Source: Nocardioides panzhihuensis (GTDB lineage Bacteria > Actinomycetota > Actinomycetes > Propionibacteriales > Nocardioidaceae). Taken from it: a stretch of 64,000 nucleotides of DNA. The position numbers and the translations under genes were made by a program. Positions within the stretch are counted from its first letter, which is position 1. Every line of letters starts with the position of its first letter. This document shows, piece after piece, positions 35,128-44,581 of this stretch. The notes below the pieces were generated by a model, which had not been told where the DNA came from, did not search any database, and worked only from the letters and a program-made list of their open reading frames with translations. The stretch lies in NCBI RefSeq assembly GCF_013408335.1, contig NZ_JACBZR010000001.1:62001-126000 (forward strand), given 5' to 3'.

Positions 35128-35185
35128 GTGTCGAGACCAACACGGTGCCAGCGGCGCTCGAATACGACTGTGTTGGTCTCGACAC
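35128..35185. repeat. Dispersed inverted repeat, copy 2
   Basis: GTGTCGAGACCAACAC (35128-35143) pairs perfectly with GTGTTGGTCTCGACAC (35170-35185), a 16-bp stem. The centre (GGTGCCAGCGGCGCTCGA...) resembles that of the copy at 20704-20755, and GTCGAGCC / CGACCAGCG sequences flank both. It lies between the convergent S66 peptidase and MaoC genes and may also terminate transcription. Confidence 0.8.
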
Positions 35186-35235
35186 GCCTCCGCCTAGTGG
35201 CTCCGAGGTCTGAACGAAGTGGCCTTCGACCAGCG

Positions 35236-35691
35236 TTAGGACTCGAGGAGGAGGACGACGGACTCCGCGACGCACGCGGGCTTCTCGGCGCCCTCGATCT
35301 CGACGGTGGTCTTGACGACGAGCTGGAGACCGGTGGGGAGCTCGGTGACCTCACCGAAGGCGACGGCCGCGCGGACGCGGGAGCCGACCAGGACCGGGGT
35401 GGGGAACCGGACCTTGTTGAGGCCGTAGTTGAGCTTCGCGCCGGGCGTCTCCAGCGAGTAGACGCTCACACCGAGGTAGGGGAGCAGGGACAGCGTGAGG
35501 TAGCCGTGGGCGATGGTGCCCCCGAACGGACCCTCCTTGGCCCGTGACTCGTCCACGTGGATCCACTGGTGGTCACCGGTGGCGTCGGCGAACGCGTTGA
35601 CGCGGTCCTGGTCGACCTGGAGCCATTCTCCGGTGCCGATCTCGGAACCGGCGGCGGCGGAGACTTCTTCGAGAGAGGTGAATGTGCGCAC
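35236..35691 (-). CDS. MaoC-family dehydratase (hotdog fold)
   Basis: A 151-residue single-hotdog protein. The hydratase-2 motif region [17 protein letters not shown] (Asp and His catalytic pair near residues 36-41) and the [17 protein letters not shown] helix are typical of (R)-specific enoyl-CoA hydratases and MaoC/NodN-like proteins. It probably hydrates a short enoyl-CoA in the cytoplasm; the substrate is unknown. GTG 35691 is preceded by TAGATT seven bases upstream (leaderless signature). Longer in-frame starts would run into the divergent add promoter. Confidence 0.88.
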   Translation of the reverse strand: MRTFTSLEEVSAAAGSEIGTGEWLQVDQDRVNAFADATGDHQWIHVDESRAKEGPFGGTIAHGYLTLSLLPYLGVSVYSLETPGAKLNYGLNKVRFPTPVLVGSRVRAAVAFGEVTELPTGLQLVVKTTVEIEGAEKPACVAESVVLLLES

Positions 35692-35698
35692 AGCCCGG

Positions 35699-35708
35699 AA
35701 TCTAGCCT
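35699..35708. promoter_or_regulatory. Overlapping divergent -10 hexamers (maoC / add)
   Basis: The ten bases AATCTAGCCT contain TAGATT on the minus strand (35699-35704, for the MaoC gene) and TAGCCT on the plus strand (35703-35708, for add). The two hexamers share the central TA, so the two promoters cannot be occupied at the same time. Confidence 0.6.
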
Positions 35709-35727
35709 GATGCGGAACAATGGGCCC

Positions 35728-36807
35728 ATGAAACCGTCCGACATGCAGATCAAGGCCGCCCCGAAGGTGCTGCTCCACGACCACCTCGACGGCGGTCTAC
35801 GCCCCTCCACGATCGTCGAGCTCGCCGCCGAGGTGGGTCACCAGCTCCCGGAGGGCACTCAGGACGACCCGGTCGCGCTGGAAGAATGGTTCGTCACCAG
35901 CGCCGACTCCGGGTCGCTGGAGCGCTACCTCGACACCTTCGCGCACACGCTGGCGGTGCTGCAGACGCTGCCCGCACTGACCCGGGTGGCCCGCGAGTGT
36001 GTCGAGGACCTGGCCGAGGACGGGGTCGTCTATGCCGAGGTCCGCTGGGCGCCGGAGCTCCACGTGGCCAACGGCCACGAGCTGGACGAGGTCGTCTCGG
36101 CCGTCCAGGCCGGGTTCGACGAGGGTATGGCGGCGGTCGCGACCACGGGCCGGAAGATCGTCGTACGCCAGCTCCTCACCGCCATGCGCCAGGCCGCTCG
36201 CGCCGCCGAGATCGCCGAGCTCGCAGTGACCTGGCGCGACCGCGGGGTGGCCGGGTTCGACATCGCCGGGCCGGAGAAGGGCTTCCCGCCGAGCCGGTTC
36301 CTGGCAGCGTTCGAGCAGCTCGCCGCCGACAACATGCGCTTCACCATCCACGCCGGCGAAGGCTTCGGGCTGCCGTCGATCTGGGAGGCCGTGCACCCGT
36401 GCGGGTGCGACCGGCTCGGTCACGGCGTACGCATCGTCGATGACATCACCGTCGAGGAGGGCGAGGCGCCGAGGCTCGGCAGGCTCGCTGCGTACGTTCG
36501 GGACCGGCGGATCCCGCTCGAGCTCTGCCCGCGCTCCAACGTGCAGACCGGGGCTGCGAAGTCGATCGCCGAGCACCCGATCGGCCTGCTCTACGACCTC
36601 GGGTTCCGGGTCACCATCAACACCGACAACCGGCTGATGTCACGCACCTCGATGACATCGGAGATGACCGGCATCGTCGAGGCCTTCGACTGGGGCCTTC
36701 CCGAGCTCCAGCGGCTGACGACCAACGCGATGAAGTCCGCGTTCATCCCCTACGACGAGCGGGTCGACCTGATCCACGAGATCAAGGACGCGTACGCAGC
36801 GCTGTGA
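35728..36807 (+). CDS. add: Adenosine deaminase
   Basis: A 359-residue metal-dependent deaminase that converts adenosine and deoxyadenosine to inosine forms. Zinc ligands and catalytic residues are visible: [12 protein letters not shown] near residue 13 (HxH), [13 protein letters not shown] near 205 (His and Glu), [10 protein letters not shown] near 230 (His) and [12 protein letters not shown] near 292 (Asp pair). This is the actinobacterial add type (M. tuberculosis Rv3313c-like). ATG 35728 is used; ATG 35710 and ATG 35743 are in frame and less likely. The 3' end overlaps the convergent kinase gene by 26 bases. Confidence 0.94.
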   Translation: MKPSDMQIKAAPKVLLHDHLDGGLRPSTIVELAAEVGHQLPEGTQDDPVALEEWFVTSADSGSLERYLDTFAHTLAVLQTLPALTRVARECVEDLAEDGVVYAEVRWAPELHVANGHELDEVVSAVQAGFDEGMAAVATTGRKIVVRQLLTAMRQAARAAEIAELAVTWRDRGVAGFDIAGPEKGFPPSRFLAAFEQLAADNMRFTIHAGEGFGLPSIWEAVHPCGCDRLGHGVRIVDDITVEEGEAPRLGRLAAYVRDRRIPLELCPRSNVQTGAAKSIAEHPIGLLYDLGFRVTINTDNRLMSRTSMTSEMTGIVEAFDWGLPELQRLTTNAMKSAFIPYDERVDLIHEIKDAYAAL

Positions 36808-37408
36808 GCCGCCGGATCGCGACGTAGCCGTGCTTCGGATAGACCGCGGTGCAGCCCTTGGCGACCGCGTCCGCGACCACCTGCGGCTGCGCGCGCATCA
36901 GCGCCAGGCCCCGCTTGACCAGCACGAACGGGGGTTTGCGGTGTTCGCGGAGATCGCGGGTGAGGCGGCGCCAGAAGGTCACCGTCGGCGACTGGGTGAC
37001 GCAGTACGCGGCGGCCAGCAGCCCCGCGGTGCGGCAGTCGGCCACGATGTCCTGGGCGAAGATGCCCTCGGCGACGAAGAACGGTTCGTCGCCGAGGGTC
37101 AGGGTCTGCCAGCCGGTGCGGCCGTCGTGGGCGATGTCGTAGACCGGCACGTCCGCGGTGCCGGTCTCGCAGAGCTCGGCGAGCGTCTTCACCGCGTCAT
37201 CTGGAAGCCAGGAGTCGGGGTGGTCCCAGTCGACCAGGCCCGCGTTGGGGCCCTCGGTGATCCGCGGGAGCGAGGGGTCGGAGCCGTCCTTGTAGAAGTC
37301 GTCCAACCGGAGGACCGGCAGGCCCAGCCGCTCGGCTAGGCGGGACTTCCCGGCGCCCGAGGGGCCGGCGAGGACGATGACCTGAGCACGCACCGGGGCA
37401 TTCTCCAC
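36782..37408 (-). CDS. Uridine kinase-like P-loop protein
   Basis: A 208-residue P-loop kinase. Walker A is AGPSGAGKS near residue 14. [10 protein letters not shown] and [11 protein letters not shown] are the acceptor-binding blocks of the uridine/phosphoribulokinase family. A lid region with [14 protein letters not shown] follows. It may phosphorylate uridine or cytidine, but it is shorter and more divergent than Udk, so another nucleoside or sugar is possible. It lies 15 bp downstream of deoC on the same strand, in the nucleoside salvage cluster. Confidence 0.78.
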   Translation of the reverse strand: MENAPVRAQVIVLAGPSGAGKSRLAERLGLPVLRLDDFYKDGSDPSLPRITEGPNAGLVDWDHPDSWLPDDAVKTLAELCETGTADVPVYDIAHDGRTGWQTLTLGDEPFFVAEGIFAQDIVADCRTAGLLAAAYCVTQSPTVTFWRRLTRDLREHRKPPFVLVKRGLALMRAQPQVVADAVAKGCTAVYPKHGYVAIRRLTALRTRP

Positions 37409-37423
37409 TGTCCCGGGCCGAAG

Positions 37424-38095
37424 TCAGTAGCCGGCGGCCGACCCCGGCGCCCCGGCGAGCAGCGCGCGCGAGCCCGAGACCCCGAGCCTGGACGCTCCGG
37501 CGGCGATCATCTGCTCGGCCTGCTCCATGGTGCGTACGCCGCCCGAGGCCTTGACCCCGACGTCGGGACCGACGGTCTTGCGCATCAGCTCGACGGCGTG
37601 GACGCTGGCACCGCCGGCGGGGTGGAAGCCGGTGGACGTCTTCACGAAGTCGGCCTCGGCGCGCACGGCGGCCTGGCACACGCCCGCGATCTCGTCGTCC
37701 TCGAGCGCCGCGGATTCGATGATCACCTTGAGCACGGTGGGGGCGGGGACGGCCGCGCGGACCGCGGCGATGTCGGCCTCGACATCGGTGTAGCGCTTCT
37801 CCTTCGCAGCCCCGACATCGATGACCATGTCGACCTCGTCGGCGCCGGCCTCGACCGCGGCAGCGGCCTCGGCGGCCTTGACCGAGGAGATGTGCTTGCC
37901 GCTGGGGAAGCCGCACACGACGGCGACCTTGAGCTCGGCCGGCGCGTTGACCGGAAGCATCGACGGCGAGACGCACACCGAGTAGGTGCCGAGCTCGGCG
38001 GCCTCCAGGATCAGCGCCTCGACGTCGGCGCGGGTCGCCTCGGGCTTGAGGAGGGTGTGGTCGATCAGCTTCGCGATGTCAGAGGCGTTAGGCAC
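37424..38095 (-). CDS. deoC: Deoxyribose-phosphate aldolase
   Basis: A 223-residue class I aldolase that splits 2-deoxyribose-5-phosphate into glyceraldehyde-3-phosphate and acetaldehyde, the last step of deoxynucleoside breakdown. The Schiff-base Lys152 lies in DFVKTSTGF and the assisting Lys182 in [20 protein letters not shown] and VVCGFPSG are also diagnostic. The GTG start has TATGCT six bases upstream on the minus strand (leaderless signature). It is divergent from the PH-like membrane protein gene with only 32 bp between start codons. Confidence 0.94.
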   Translation of the reverse strand: MPNASDIAKLIDHTLLKPEATRADVEALILEAAELGTYSVCVSPSMLPVNAPAELKVAVVCGFPSGKHISSVKAAEAAAAVEAGADEVDMVIDVGAAKEKRYTDVEADIAAVRAAVPAPTVLKVIIESAALEDDEIAGVCQAAVRAEADFVKTSTGFHPAGGASVHAVELMRKTVGPDVGVKASGGVRTMEQAEQMIAAGASRLGVSGSRALLAGAPGSAAGY

Positions 38096-38101
38096 TGGTT
38101 C

Positions 38102-38120
38102 AGCATACGAGGGCTAAGGT
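38102..38120. promoter_or_regulatory. Compact divergent promoters (deoC / PH-like gene)
   Basis: TATGCT on the minus strand (38102-38107) ends six bases before the deoC GTG. TAAGGT on the plus strand (38115-38120) ends seven bases before the GTG of the next gene. The whole gap between the start codons is 32 bp, so each -35 region would fall in the opposite gene's first codons. Confidence 0.65.
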
Positions 38121-38127
38121 GTGCGCC

Positions 38128-38694
38128 GTGAATGACGATCAGCCCGAGGAGTGGTTCCGCAACTCCAGCAGCACCGTATGGGGTCTCCTCTCGATGGGGG
38201 CCGCGCTCGCGGTGATCGTGATCGACGCGGTCACCGGCTGGCACCCCGAGACGACGGCTGCCGGGCTGCTCTTCGCGCTGGTGGCGTACGCCGCGTTCAT
38301 CCGCACGAGGGTCGGGGTGAGCAAGGGCGACTTCGTCCTGCACCACCTCTTCTCGACCGTGCGTTTCCCGATGGCCGCGCTGGAGAGCGTCTCGGTCGGC
38401 CGCACCCTCGGCGCCTACGCGGGCGGCCGCACCTACGTCAGTGGTGCGGTCGGCCGTCCGCTGCGCGAGGCGGTCAAGAAGAAGCGGGACCACAAGCCGC
38501 TGAGCAACCACGCCGACTTCATCGAGGAGCGGCTCAACTCGCTGGCCCAGGACGCGCGCGACCGGCGCCGGATCAAGAAGGACTCCGACGAGCAGTTCGC
38601 CCTCGCCGAGGACGTACGCCGCAGCTGGGACTGGCCACTGATCGCGGCCACCGCCGCGGTGGCCGTCACCTTCGTGGTCCTGCTCGTGCTTTGA
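38128..38694 (+). CDS. PH-like domain membrane protein
   Basis: A 188-residue protein. Two N-terminal hydrophobic helices (VWGLLSMGAALAVIVIDAV and AAGLLFALVAYAAFI) precede a beta-rich segment (TRVGVSKGDFVLHHLFSTVRFPMAAL) that looks like a bacterial PH/bPH2-type domain. A charged helical region and a final transmembrane helix (WPLIAATAAVAVTFVVLLVL) follow. Function is unknown. The GTG start is supported by TAAGGT seven bases upstream; a GTG nine bases earlier is less likely. It has no apparent link to deoC. Confidence 0.7.
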   Translation: MNDDQPEEWFRNSSSTVWGLLSMGAALAVIVIDAVTGWHPETTAAGLLFALVAYAAFIRTRVGVSKGDFVLHHLFSTVRFPMAALESVSVGRTLGAYAGGRTYVSGAVGRPLREAVKKKRDHKPLSNHADFIEERLNSLAQDARDRRRIKKDSDEQFALAEDVRRSWDWPLIAATAAVAVTFVVLLVL

Positions 38695-38701
38695 GCGATC
38701 G

Positions 38702-38766
38702 GGGTAGTCCAGGGAGTTTCCGTCGGTCTACTCAGGAGTAACCGACGGAAACTCCCTGGACTACCC
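38702..38766. terminator. 26-bp perfect inverted repeat between convergent genes
   Basis: Arms 38702-38727 and 38741-38766 are perfect 26-bp complements. The 13-base centre itself contains TACTC/GAGTA (38729-38733 with 38736-38740), extending the stem. It starts eight bases after one stop codon and ends 37 bases before the other, so it would terminate both strands. It is unusually long for a terminator. Confidence 0.8.
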
Positions 38767-38803
38767 GGCCAGACCGCCCGGCCCGTTGCGAGTAGGCAGG
38801 GTG

Positions 38804-40456
38804 CTAGAGACCGAGGGCGGCGCGGATGTCGACCTTGAGCGCTCCGAGCGCGATCTCGGCGCCGGCCCGCGCCTGTCCCAGCGCGGAGGCATCGACGACC
38901 GGCTGCACGACCTCGAGGTAGCACTTGATCTTGGGCTCGGTGCCGCTGGGTCGCACGATCACACGTGACCCACCGGCCAGCTGGTAGCGGATCCCGTCGG
39001 TCGGCGGCAGCCCGCCCTCGCCGAGAGCAAGATCGTCGATCTGCAGTACTGCGGACCCGGCGAGCGCGGTGACGGGGCGGTCGCGGAGTCGCTGCATCCC
39101 GGCGACGATCTGAGCCGGGTCCTCGAGCCGGATGGAGAGCTGTGAGGTCGCGTGCAGGCCGTGCGTGACCGAGAGCTCGTCGAGCAGGTCGGCCAGGTCG
39201 CGCCCCTCCGCCTTCAGCGACGCCGCCAGCTCGCACAGGAGCAGCAGCGCCGAGATGCCGTCCTTGTCGCGGACATGCTCGGGATCGACGCAGTAGCCCA
39301 ACGCCTCCTCGTAGCCGAAGGCGAGGCCGGGCGCGCGCGAGATCCACTTGAAGCCGGTGAGCGTCTCGGCGTACGGCTGCCCGGCGGCCGCAGCGATCTT
39401 CCCGAGCAGGGACGAGGAGACGATCGAGGCGGCGTACGTCCCGGTGACGCCCTTGCGGATCAGATGGGTCGCCAGCAGCGCGCCGACCTCGTCACCGGTC
39501 AGCATCCGCCACTTCTTGCCGGCCACCGGGATCGCGGCTGCGCAGCGGTCGGCGTCCGGGTCGTTGGCGATGACCAGGTCGACGCCCTTCTTGCTCGCCA
39601 GCGCGATCGCCCGGTCCATCGCGCCGGGCTCCTCGGGGTTGGGGAAGGCGACGGTCGGGAACTCGGGGTCGGGCCGCTCCTGCTCCTTGACGACGTGGGG
39701 CGTGGGGAAGCCGGCGAACTTCATCGCCAGCTGCACCAGGTCGCCGCCGACACCGTGCAGCGGCGTGTAGACGGTCGTGAGGTCGCGAGCACCGCCTTCG
39801 TCGAGCAGCCCGACGACCGTGTCGAGATAGCTGTCGACCAGGTCCTCGCTGATCGTGCGCCCAGGGGCGCCTCGGGTGACCGAGGTGACCTTGTCGACGG
39901 CCGCGATCCGCTTGGCGATCTCGGCATCTGCCGGCGGCACGATCTGCGCGCCGTCGCCGAGGTAGACCTTGTAGCCGTTGTCCTGCGGCGGGTTGTGGCT
40001 GGCCGTCACCATCACCCCGGCGCTCGCGTCGAGGGCCTTGACGGCGTACGCCAGGACCGGCGTCGGCAGCGAACGCGGCATCACCAGCGCGTGGAGACCC
40101 GCTCCGGTCATCACCTCGGCGGTGTCGAGGGCGAAGACGTCGGAGTTGTGCCGGGCGTCGTAGCCGATCACCACCGGCCCCTGCGCGCCGGTGGCGAGCA
40201 GGTAACGGGCCAGTCCCGCGGCGGCCTTGATGACGACCACCCGGTTCATCCGGTTGGGCCCGGCCCCGAGCGCTCCTCGAAGTCCGGCGGTGCCGAACTG
40301 GAGCGTGCCCGAGAACCTGTCGGCCAGCTCGGCGACAGCACCCGGGTCGGTGGAGGTCAGCAGGCTCTCGAGCTCGGCTCGGGTCTGCTCGTCGGGGTCG
40401 CCGGCGAGCCATTCCCGTGCCTTGACCACGAGCGCGGACTGGTCGGTGGGGATCAT
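38804..40456 (-). CDS. Phosphohexomutase/phosphopentomutase family protein (PMM/PGM2-like)
   Basis: A 550-residue alpha-D-phosphohexomutase-superfamily enzyme. The serine-phosphate loop is TASHNPPQDNGYK (Ser near residue 151). The metal loop is DPDADRCA, the sugar-binding loop is GYEEALGY, and the phosphate-binding loop is RPSGTEPKIK. Length and the FGTAGLRGALGAGPNRMN start place it with PGM2-type enzymes that act on ribose/deoxyribose-1-phosphate or glucose-1-phosphate. In this cluster, conversion of nucleoside-derived pentose-1-phosphates is the likely role (inference). It resembles M. tuberculosis PmmB (Rv3308) by position. TAGGGT ends seven bases before the ATG. Confidence 0.9.
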   Translation of the reverse strand: MIPTDQSALVVKAREWLAGDPDEQTRAELESLLTSTDPGAVAELADRFSGTLQFGTAGLRGALGAGPNRMNRVVVIKAAAGLARYLLATGAQGPVVIGYDARHNSDVFALDTAEVMTGAGLHALVMPRSLPTPVLAYAVKALDASAGVMVTASHNPPQDNGYKVYLGDGAQIVPPADAEIAKRIAAVDKVTSVTRGAPGRTISEDLVDSYLDTVVGLLDEGGARDLTTVYTPLHGVGGDLVQLAMKFAGFPTPHVVKEQERPDPEFPTVAFPNPEEPGAMDRAIALASKKGVDLVIANDPDADRCAAAIPVAGKKWRMLTGDEVGALLATHLIRKGVTGTYAASIVSSSLLGKIAAAAGQPYAETLTGFKWISRAPGLAFGYEEALGYCVDPEHVRDKDGISALLLLCELAASLKAEGRDLADLLDELSVTHGLHATSQLSIRLEDPAQIVAGMQRLRDRPVTALAGSAVLQIDDLALGEGGLPPTDGIRYQLAGGSRVIVRPSGTEPKIKCYLEVVQPVVDASALGQARAGAEIALGALKVDIRAALGL

Positions 40457-40490
40457 GGATCCGACCCTAGGTCATCATCCGCCCGGAGGC

Positions 40491-41288
40491 TCAGATCTTG
40501 GGCACCAGGTCGCTGAGAAGCGCGCCCATCCGGGTGGCGGCGTTGCGGCCGGCCTCGAGGACCTCGGCGTGGTTCAGCGGCTGGTCGGAGATGCCGGCGG
40601 CCAGGTTGGTGACCAGCGAGATCCCGAGGATCTCCATCCCGGCCTCGCGAGCCGCGATCGCCTCGAGCGTGGTCGACATGCCGACCAGGTCGCCGCCGAG
40701 GATTCCGGCCATCTTCACCTCGGCGGGGGTCTCGTAGTGGGGGCCGGTGAACTGGACGTACACGCCCTCGTCCAGGGAGGAGTCGACCTGCTTGGCCAAG
40801 TCACGCAGACGCGCCGAGTAGAGGTCGGTGAGGTCGACGAAGTTCGCGCCCACCAGCGGCGAGGACGCGGTGAGGTTGATGTGGTCCTTGATCAGGACCG
40901 GAGTGCCGGGGGACCAGGACGGGTTGAGGCCGCCGCAGCCGTTGGTGAGCACCATGGTCGAGCAGCCCGCTGCCGCGGCGGTGCGGACCGGGTGCACGAC
41001 CGCGGCGACACCCTTGCCCTCGTAGAAGTGGGTGCGGCTGAGGAAGAGGAGCAGGTTGCGGCCGTTGGCCGCCCGGATGGAGCGGATCTTGCCGCTGTGA
41101 CCGGCGACCGCGGCGGCGCTGAAGCCGGGCAGGTCGGTGGTCGAGATCTCGGTGTAGTCCTCCCCGAGCGCGTCGGCGGCGGGCAGCCAGCCCGAGCCCA
41201 GCACCAGCGCGATGTCGTGCTTCTCGACGCCGGTCTTCTCAGCGAGCGCGGCGGCGGCTTCCTTGGCGAGTTCGTAAGGGGTGGTCAC
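40491..41288 (-). CDS. punA: Purine nucleoside phosphorylase
   Basis: A 265-residue trimeric-type purine nucleoside phosphorylase that releases purine base and (deoxy)ribose-1-phosphate. Diagnostic blocks are LVLGSGWLP (phosphate site), LLFLSRTHFYEG, VLTNGCGGLNPSW, QFTGPHYETPAEVKM and GMSTTLEAIAAREAG. The C-terminal part, NHAEVLEAG, carries the purine-contacting region. TAAACT ends six bases before the GTG start. The phosphomutase gene lies 34 bp downstream, so base release and sugar-phosphate processing are linked. Confidence 0.94.
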   Translation of the reverse strand: MTTPYELAKEAAAALAEKTGVEKHDIALVLGSGWLPAADALGEDYTEISTTDLPGFSAAAVAGHSGKIRSIRAANGRNLLLFLSRTHFYEGKGVAAVVHPVRTAAAAGCSTMVLTNGCGGLNPSWSPGTPVLIKDHINLTASSPLVGANFVDLTDLYSARLRDLAKQVDSSLDEGVYVQFTGPHYETPAEVKMAGILGGDLVGMSTTLEAIAAREAGMEILGISLVTNLAAGISDQPLNHAEVLEAGRNAATRMGALLSDLVPKI

Positions 41289-41336
41289 TCGCTGAGTTTA
41301 GACCTGGTCCCGACGAGCTCGACCGCCGGAGGAGCC

Positions 41337-41789
41337 TCAGTCGTTGGACCGGCAGGGCCTCGTACGCAGCGCGTGCACGTAGTCGTCCGGCGCCCCGGCC
41401 GCCTCGGCGGCATCGGCCAGCGCGCCCAGGTAGCGGGCATCCGGGATCCCACCCTCGTACGTGTCGAGCACATAGGCCTCGCAGAGCAGGTCCTCGGCGA
41501 GGGCGGAGATCCGCACCTTGGCCTTGAAGTAGAGGCCGATGTCGGCCAGCTCCCACTTCTCCAGCGCCTCCATGTCCTGGTCCACGACGTCGTAGACGGC
41601 GACGAAGACCTGCTCGAACGGATCCTGGACGATGGTGACCATCGGCCCCTCGCCCATGGCGTTGTCCTCGCCGCCGAAGGTGAGCCGCCATCCGCTGAGC
41701 CAGCCGGTGGTCCGCAGCGGTGAATGGGGGCAGCGCTCGCTCATCAGCGCAGGGTCGAGGTTGACGCCATAGGCCGCATAGAGAGTCAC
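41337..41789 (-). CDS. Gamma-glutamylcyclotransferase-like (AIG2-type) protein
   Basis: A 150-residue small beta-barrel protein with the family start [21 protein letters not shown] and the GWRLTFGG block. EALEKWEL carries the conserved acidic residue of gamma-glutamylcyclotransferase folds. It may release 5-oxoproline from gamma-glutamyl amines, but many members are uncharacterised. The neighbouring order (punA, this gene, Lpd-like flavoproteins) parallels Rv3304 in mycobacteria. TAACCT lies eight bases before the GTG start. Confidence 0.8.
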   Translation of the reverse strand: MTLYAAYGVNLDPALMSERCPHSPLRTTGWLSGWRLTFGGEDNAMGEGPMVTIVQDPFEQVFVAVYDVVDQDMEALEKWELADIGLYFKAKVRISALAEDLLCEAYVLDTYEGGIPDARYLGALADAAEAAGAPDDYVHALRTRPCRSND

Positions 41790-41862
41790 GGAACACGAGG
41801 TTACCGCTCAGTCGCTGGCCCGACTGGGATCTGTGTGTTATCCGCGGTCTACCCTTGGATGC

Positions 41863-43263
<1,401 letters not shown>

Positions 43264-43271
43264 CCTCAGGC

Positions 43272-43315
43272 AAGAGGCCCGGAGCCCGCGTACGTCGCGT
43301 GGCTCCGGGCCTCTT
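43272..43315. terminator. Bidirectional terminator between lpdA and a tetR gene
   Basis: A perfect 15-bp stem (43272-43286 with 43301-43315, AAGAGGCCCGGAGCC and its complement) has a 14-base loop. It starts nine bases after the lpdA stop and lies before the convergent regulator's stop. Confidence 0.85.
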
Positions 43316-43345
43316 CGCATGTCCGGGGCAGTCAGTGTCGATCAG

Positions 43346-43879
43346 CTAGCGACCGGGCGTGACCGGGCCGATCTCGATCCCGAGCAGGGCCCAGGCCCGG
43401 CGGGCGGCGGCCTCGCGGGCCTCCGGGGTGGGCCCGTGCACCCCGCCGGAGACCATCGCGAGGGCGAGCATGATGTCGTCGGTGGTGCGGCTCCCGTTCG
43501 GGAGCCCGTCGATGACGGTGCGTACCCGGTCGGCCAGGCCCTGCGAGATCTCCTCGCCGCTGAGGCGCACGATGCCGACGAAGGCGGTCGAGTGGATCAT
43601 CTGCCAGGTGACGACACCGAGCACGTCGGCCAGCGTCGCGTCGGGGCGGGTCGCGACCTGCTCGATGTCGCGCACGTTCTCCTCCAGCACGGCCGTCGCC
43701 AGGGTGAGCCGGTCGGGGAAGTGGCGGTAGAGGGTGCCCTGGCCGACGCCGGCGCGCTTGGCGACGGCAGACATCGGAGCGTCGAGACCCTGCTCGGCGA
43801 GGATCTCGCGCGCAGCGGCGACCAGGAGGTCCCGGTTGCGGACCGCGTCGCTTCGGGTCGGGTTGGCGGGGCTCGTCAT
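43346..43879 (-). CDS. TetR-family transcriptional regulator
   Basis: A 177-residue regulator. The N-terminal helix-turn-helix includes LLVAAAREILAEQGLDAPM and VAKRAGVGQGTLYRHFPDR (residues about 18-60). The C-terminal ligand domain is short and unassigned. TAACCT ends six bases before the ATG. It is divergent from the DinB-like gene across about 120 bp, which is the most likely target; the other neighbour, lpdA, is separated by a strong terminator. Confidence 0.9.
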   Translation of the reverse strand: MTSPANPTRSDAVRNRDLLVAAAREILAEQGLDAPMSAVAKRAGVGQGTLYRHFPDRLTLATAVLEENVRDIEQVATRPDATLADVLGVVTWQMIHSTAFVGIVRLSGEEISQGLADRVRTVIDGLPNGSRTTDDIMLALAMVSGGVHGPTPEAREAAARRAWALLGIEIGPVTPGR

Positions 43880-43999
43880 GCGTGCAGGTTAATCGCTGGG
43901 GATCTTCTGCCGGATCCTGGCCAATGAGGACAGTTTCTGACCTGAATGCCGCATAGCGTTGCTGGTGTCAGCGAGAAACACCACCAAGGAGTCCGAATC

Positions 44000-44545
44000 A
44001 TGACCGCAACCGCCGCGACCGCCACCGAGACCGTCACCGAGACCGCCACGCTGAGCCGGGAGCGGGCCGACCTGCTCGAGACGCTGGCCAACCACCGTCG
44101 CTTCCTGCGCTACACCGTCCGCGACCTCACCGACGAGCAGGCCCGGCTCGCCCCGACCGCGTCCGTGCTCACCCTCGGCGGGCTGATCAAGCATGTCGCT
44201 GCCGTCGAGCGAGGCTGGGCCGACTTCATCGTGCGTGGGACGGTTGCGCAGGAGATCACCCCCGAGAAGTACGCGGAGTTCGCCGCCGACTTCGTGCTCG
44301 CCGAGGACGAGACGCTGGCGGGTGTCCTCGATGCGTACGAGGAGATCGCTGCTGCCACCGACGAGCTGGTGCGGACCGCCGACCTGGACGCGGACCACCC
44401 GCTTCCCGAGGCCCCGTGGTTCGAGGCCGGCGAGCGCTGGTCCAACCGTCGCGCCCTCACCCACATCCTGGCCGAGACCACCCAGCACGCCGGCCACGCC
44501 GACATCATCCGGGAGACCATCGACGGTCAGAAGACGATGGGCTGA
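44000..44545 (+). CDS. DinB-family putative metal-dependent protein
   Basis: A 181-residue four-helix-bundle protein of the DinB/DUF664 group. The three metal-binding histidines are placed as expected: LGGLIKHVAAVERGW (near residue 56) and the TTQHAGHADIIRE pair (near residues 160-165). Relatives include mycothiol- or bacillithiol-dependent transferases, so a thiol-linked detoxification role is possible but unproven. AAGGAG lies about eight bases before the ATG. A Thr/Ala-rich N-terminus of about 18 residues precedes the fold. It is divergent from a TetR regulator. Confidence 0.82.
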   Translation: MTATAATATETVTETATLSRERADLLETLANHRRFLRYTVRDLTDEQARLAPTASVLTLGGLIKHVAAVERGWADFIVRGTVAQEITPEKYAEFAADFVLAEDETLAGVLDAYEEIAAATDELVRTADLDADHPLPEAPWFEAGERWSNRRALTHILAETTQHAGHADIIRETIDGQKTMG

Positions 44546-44581
44546 CTCTGCCGCTCCAGGGGGCGTGGAAGAATGCGGCCC

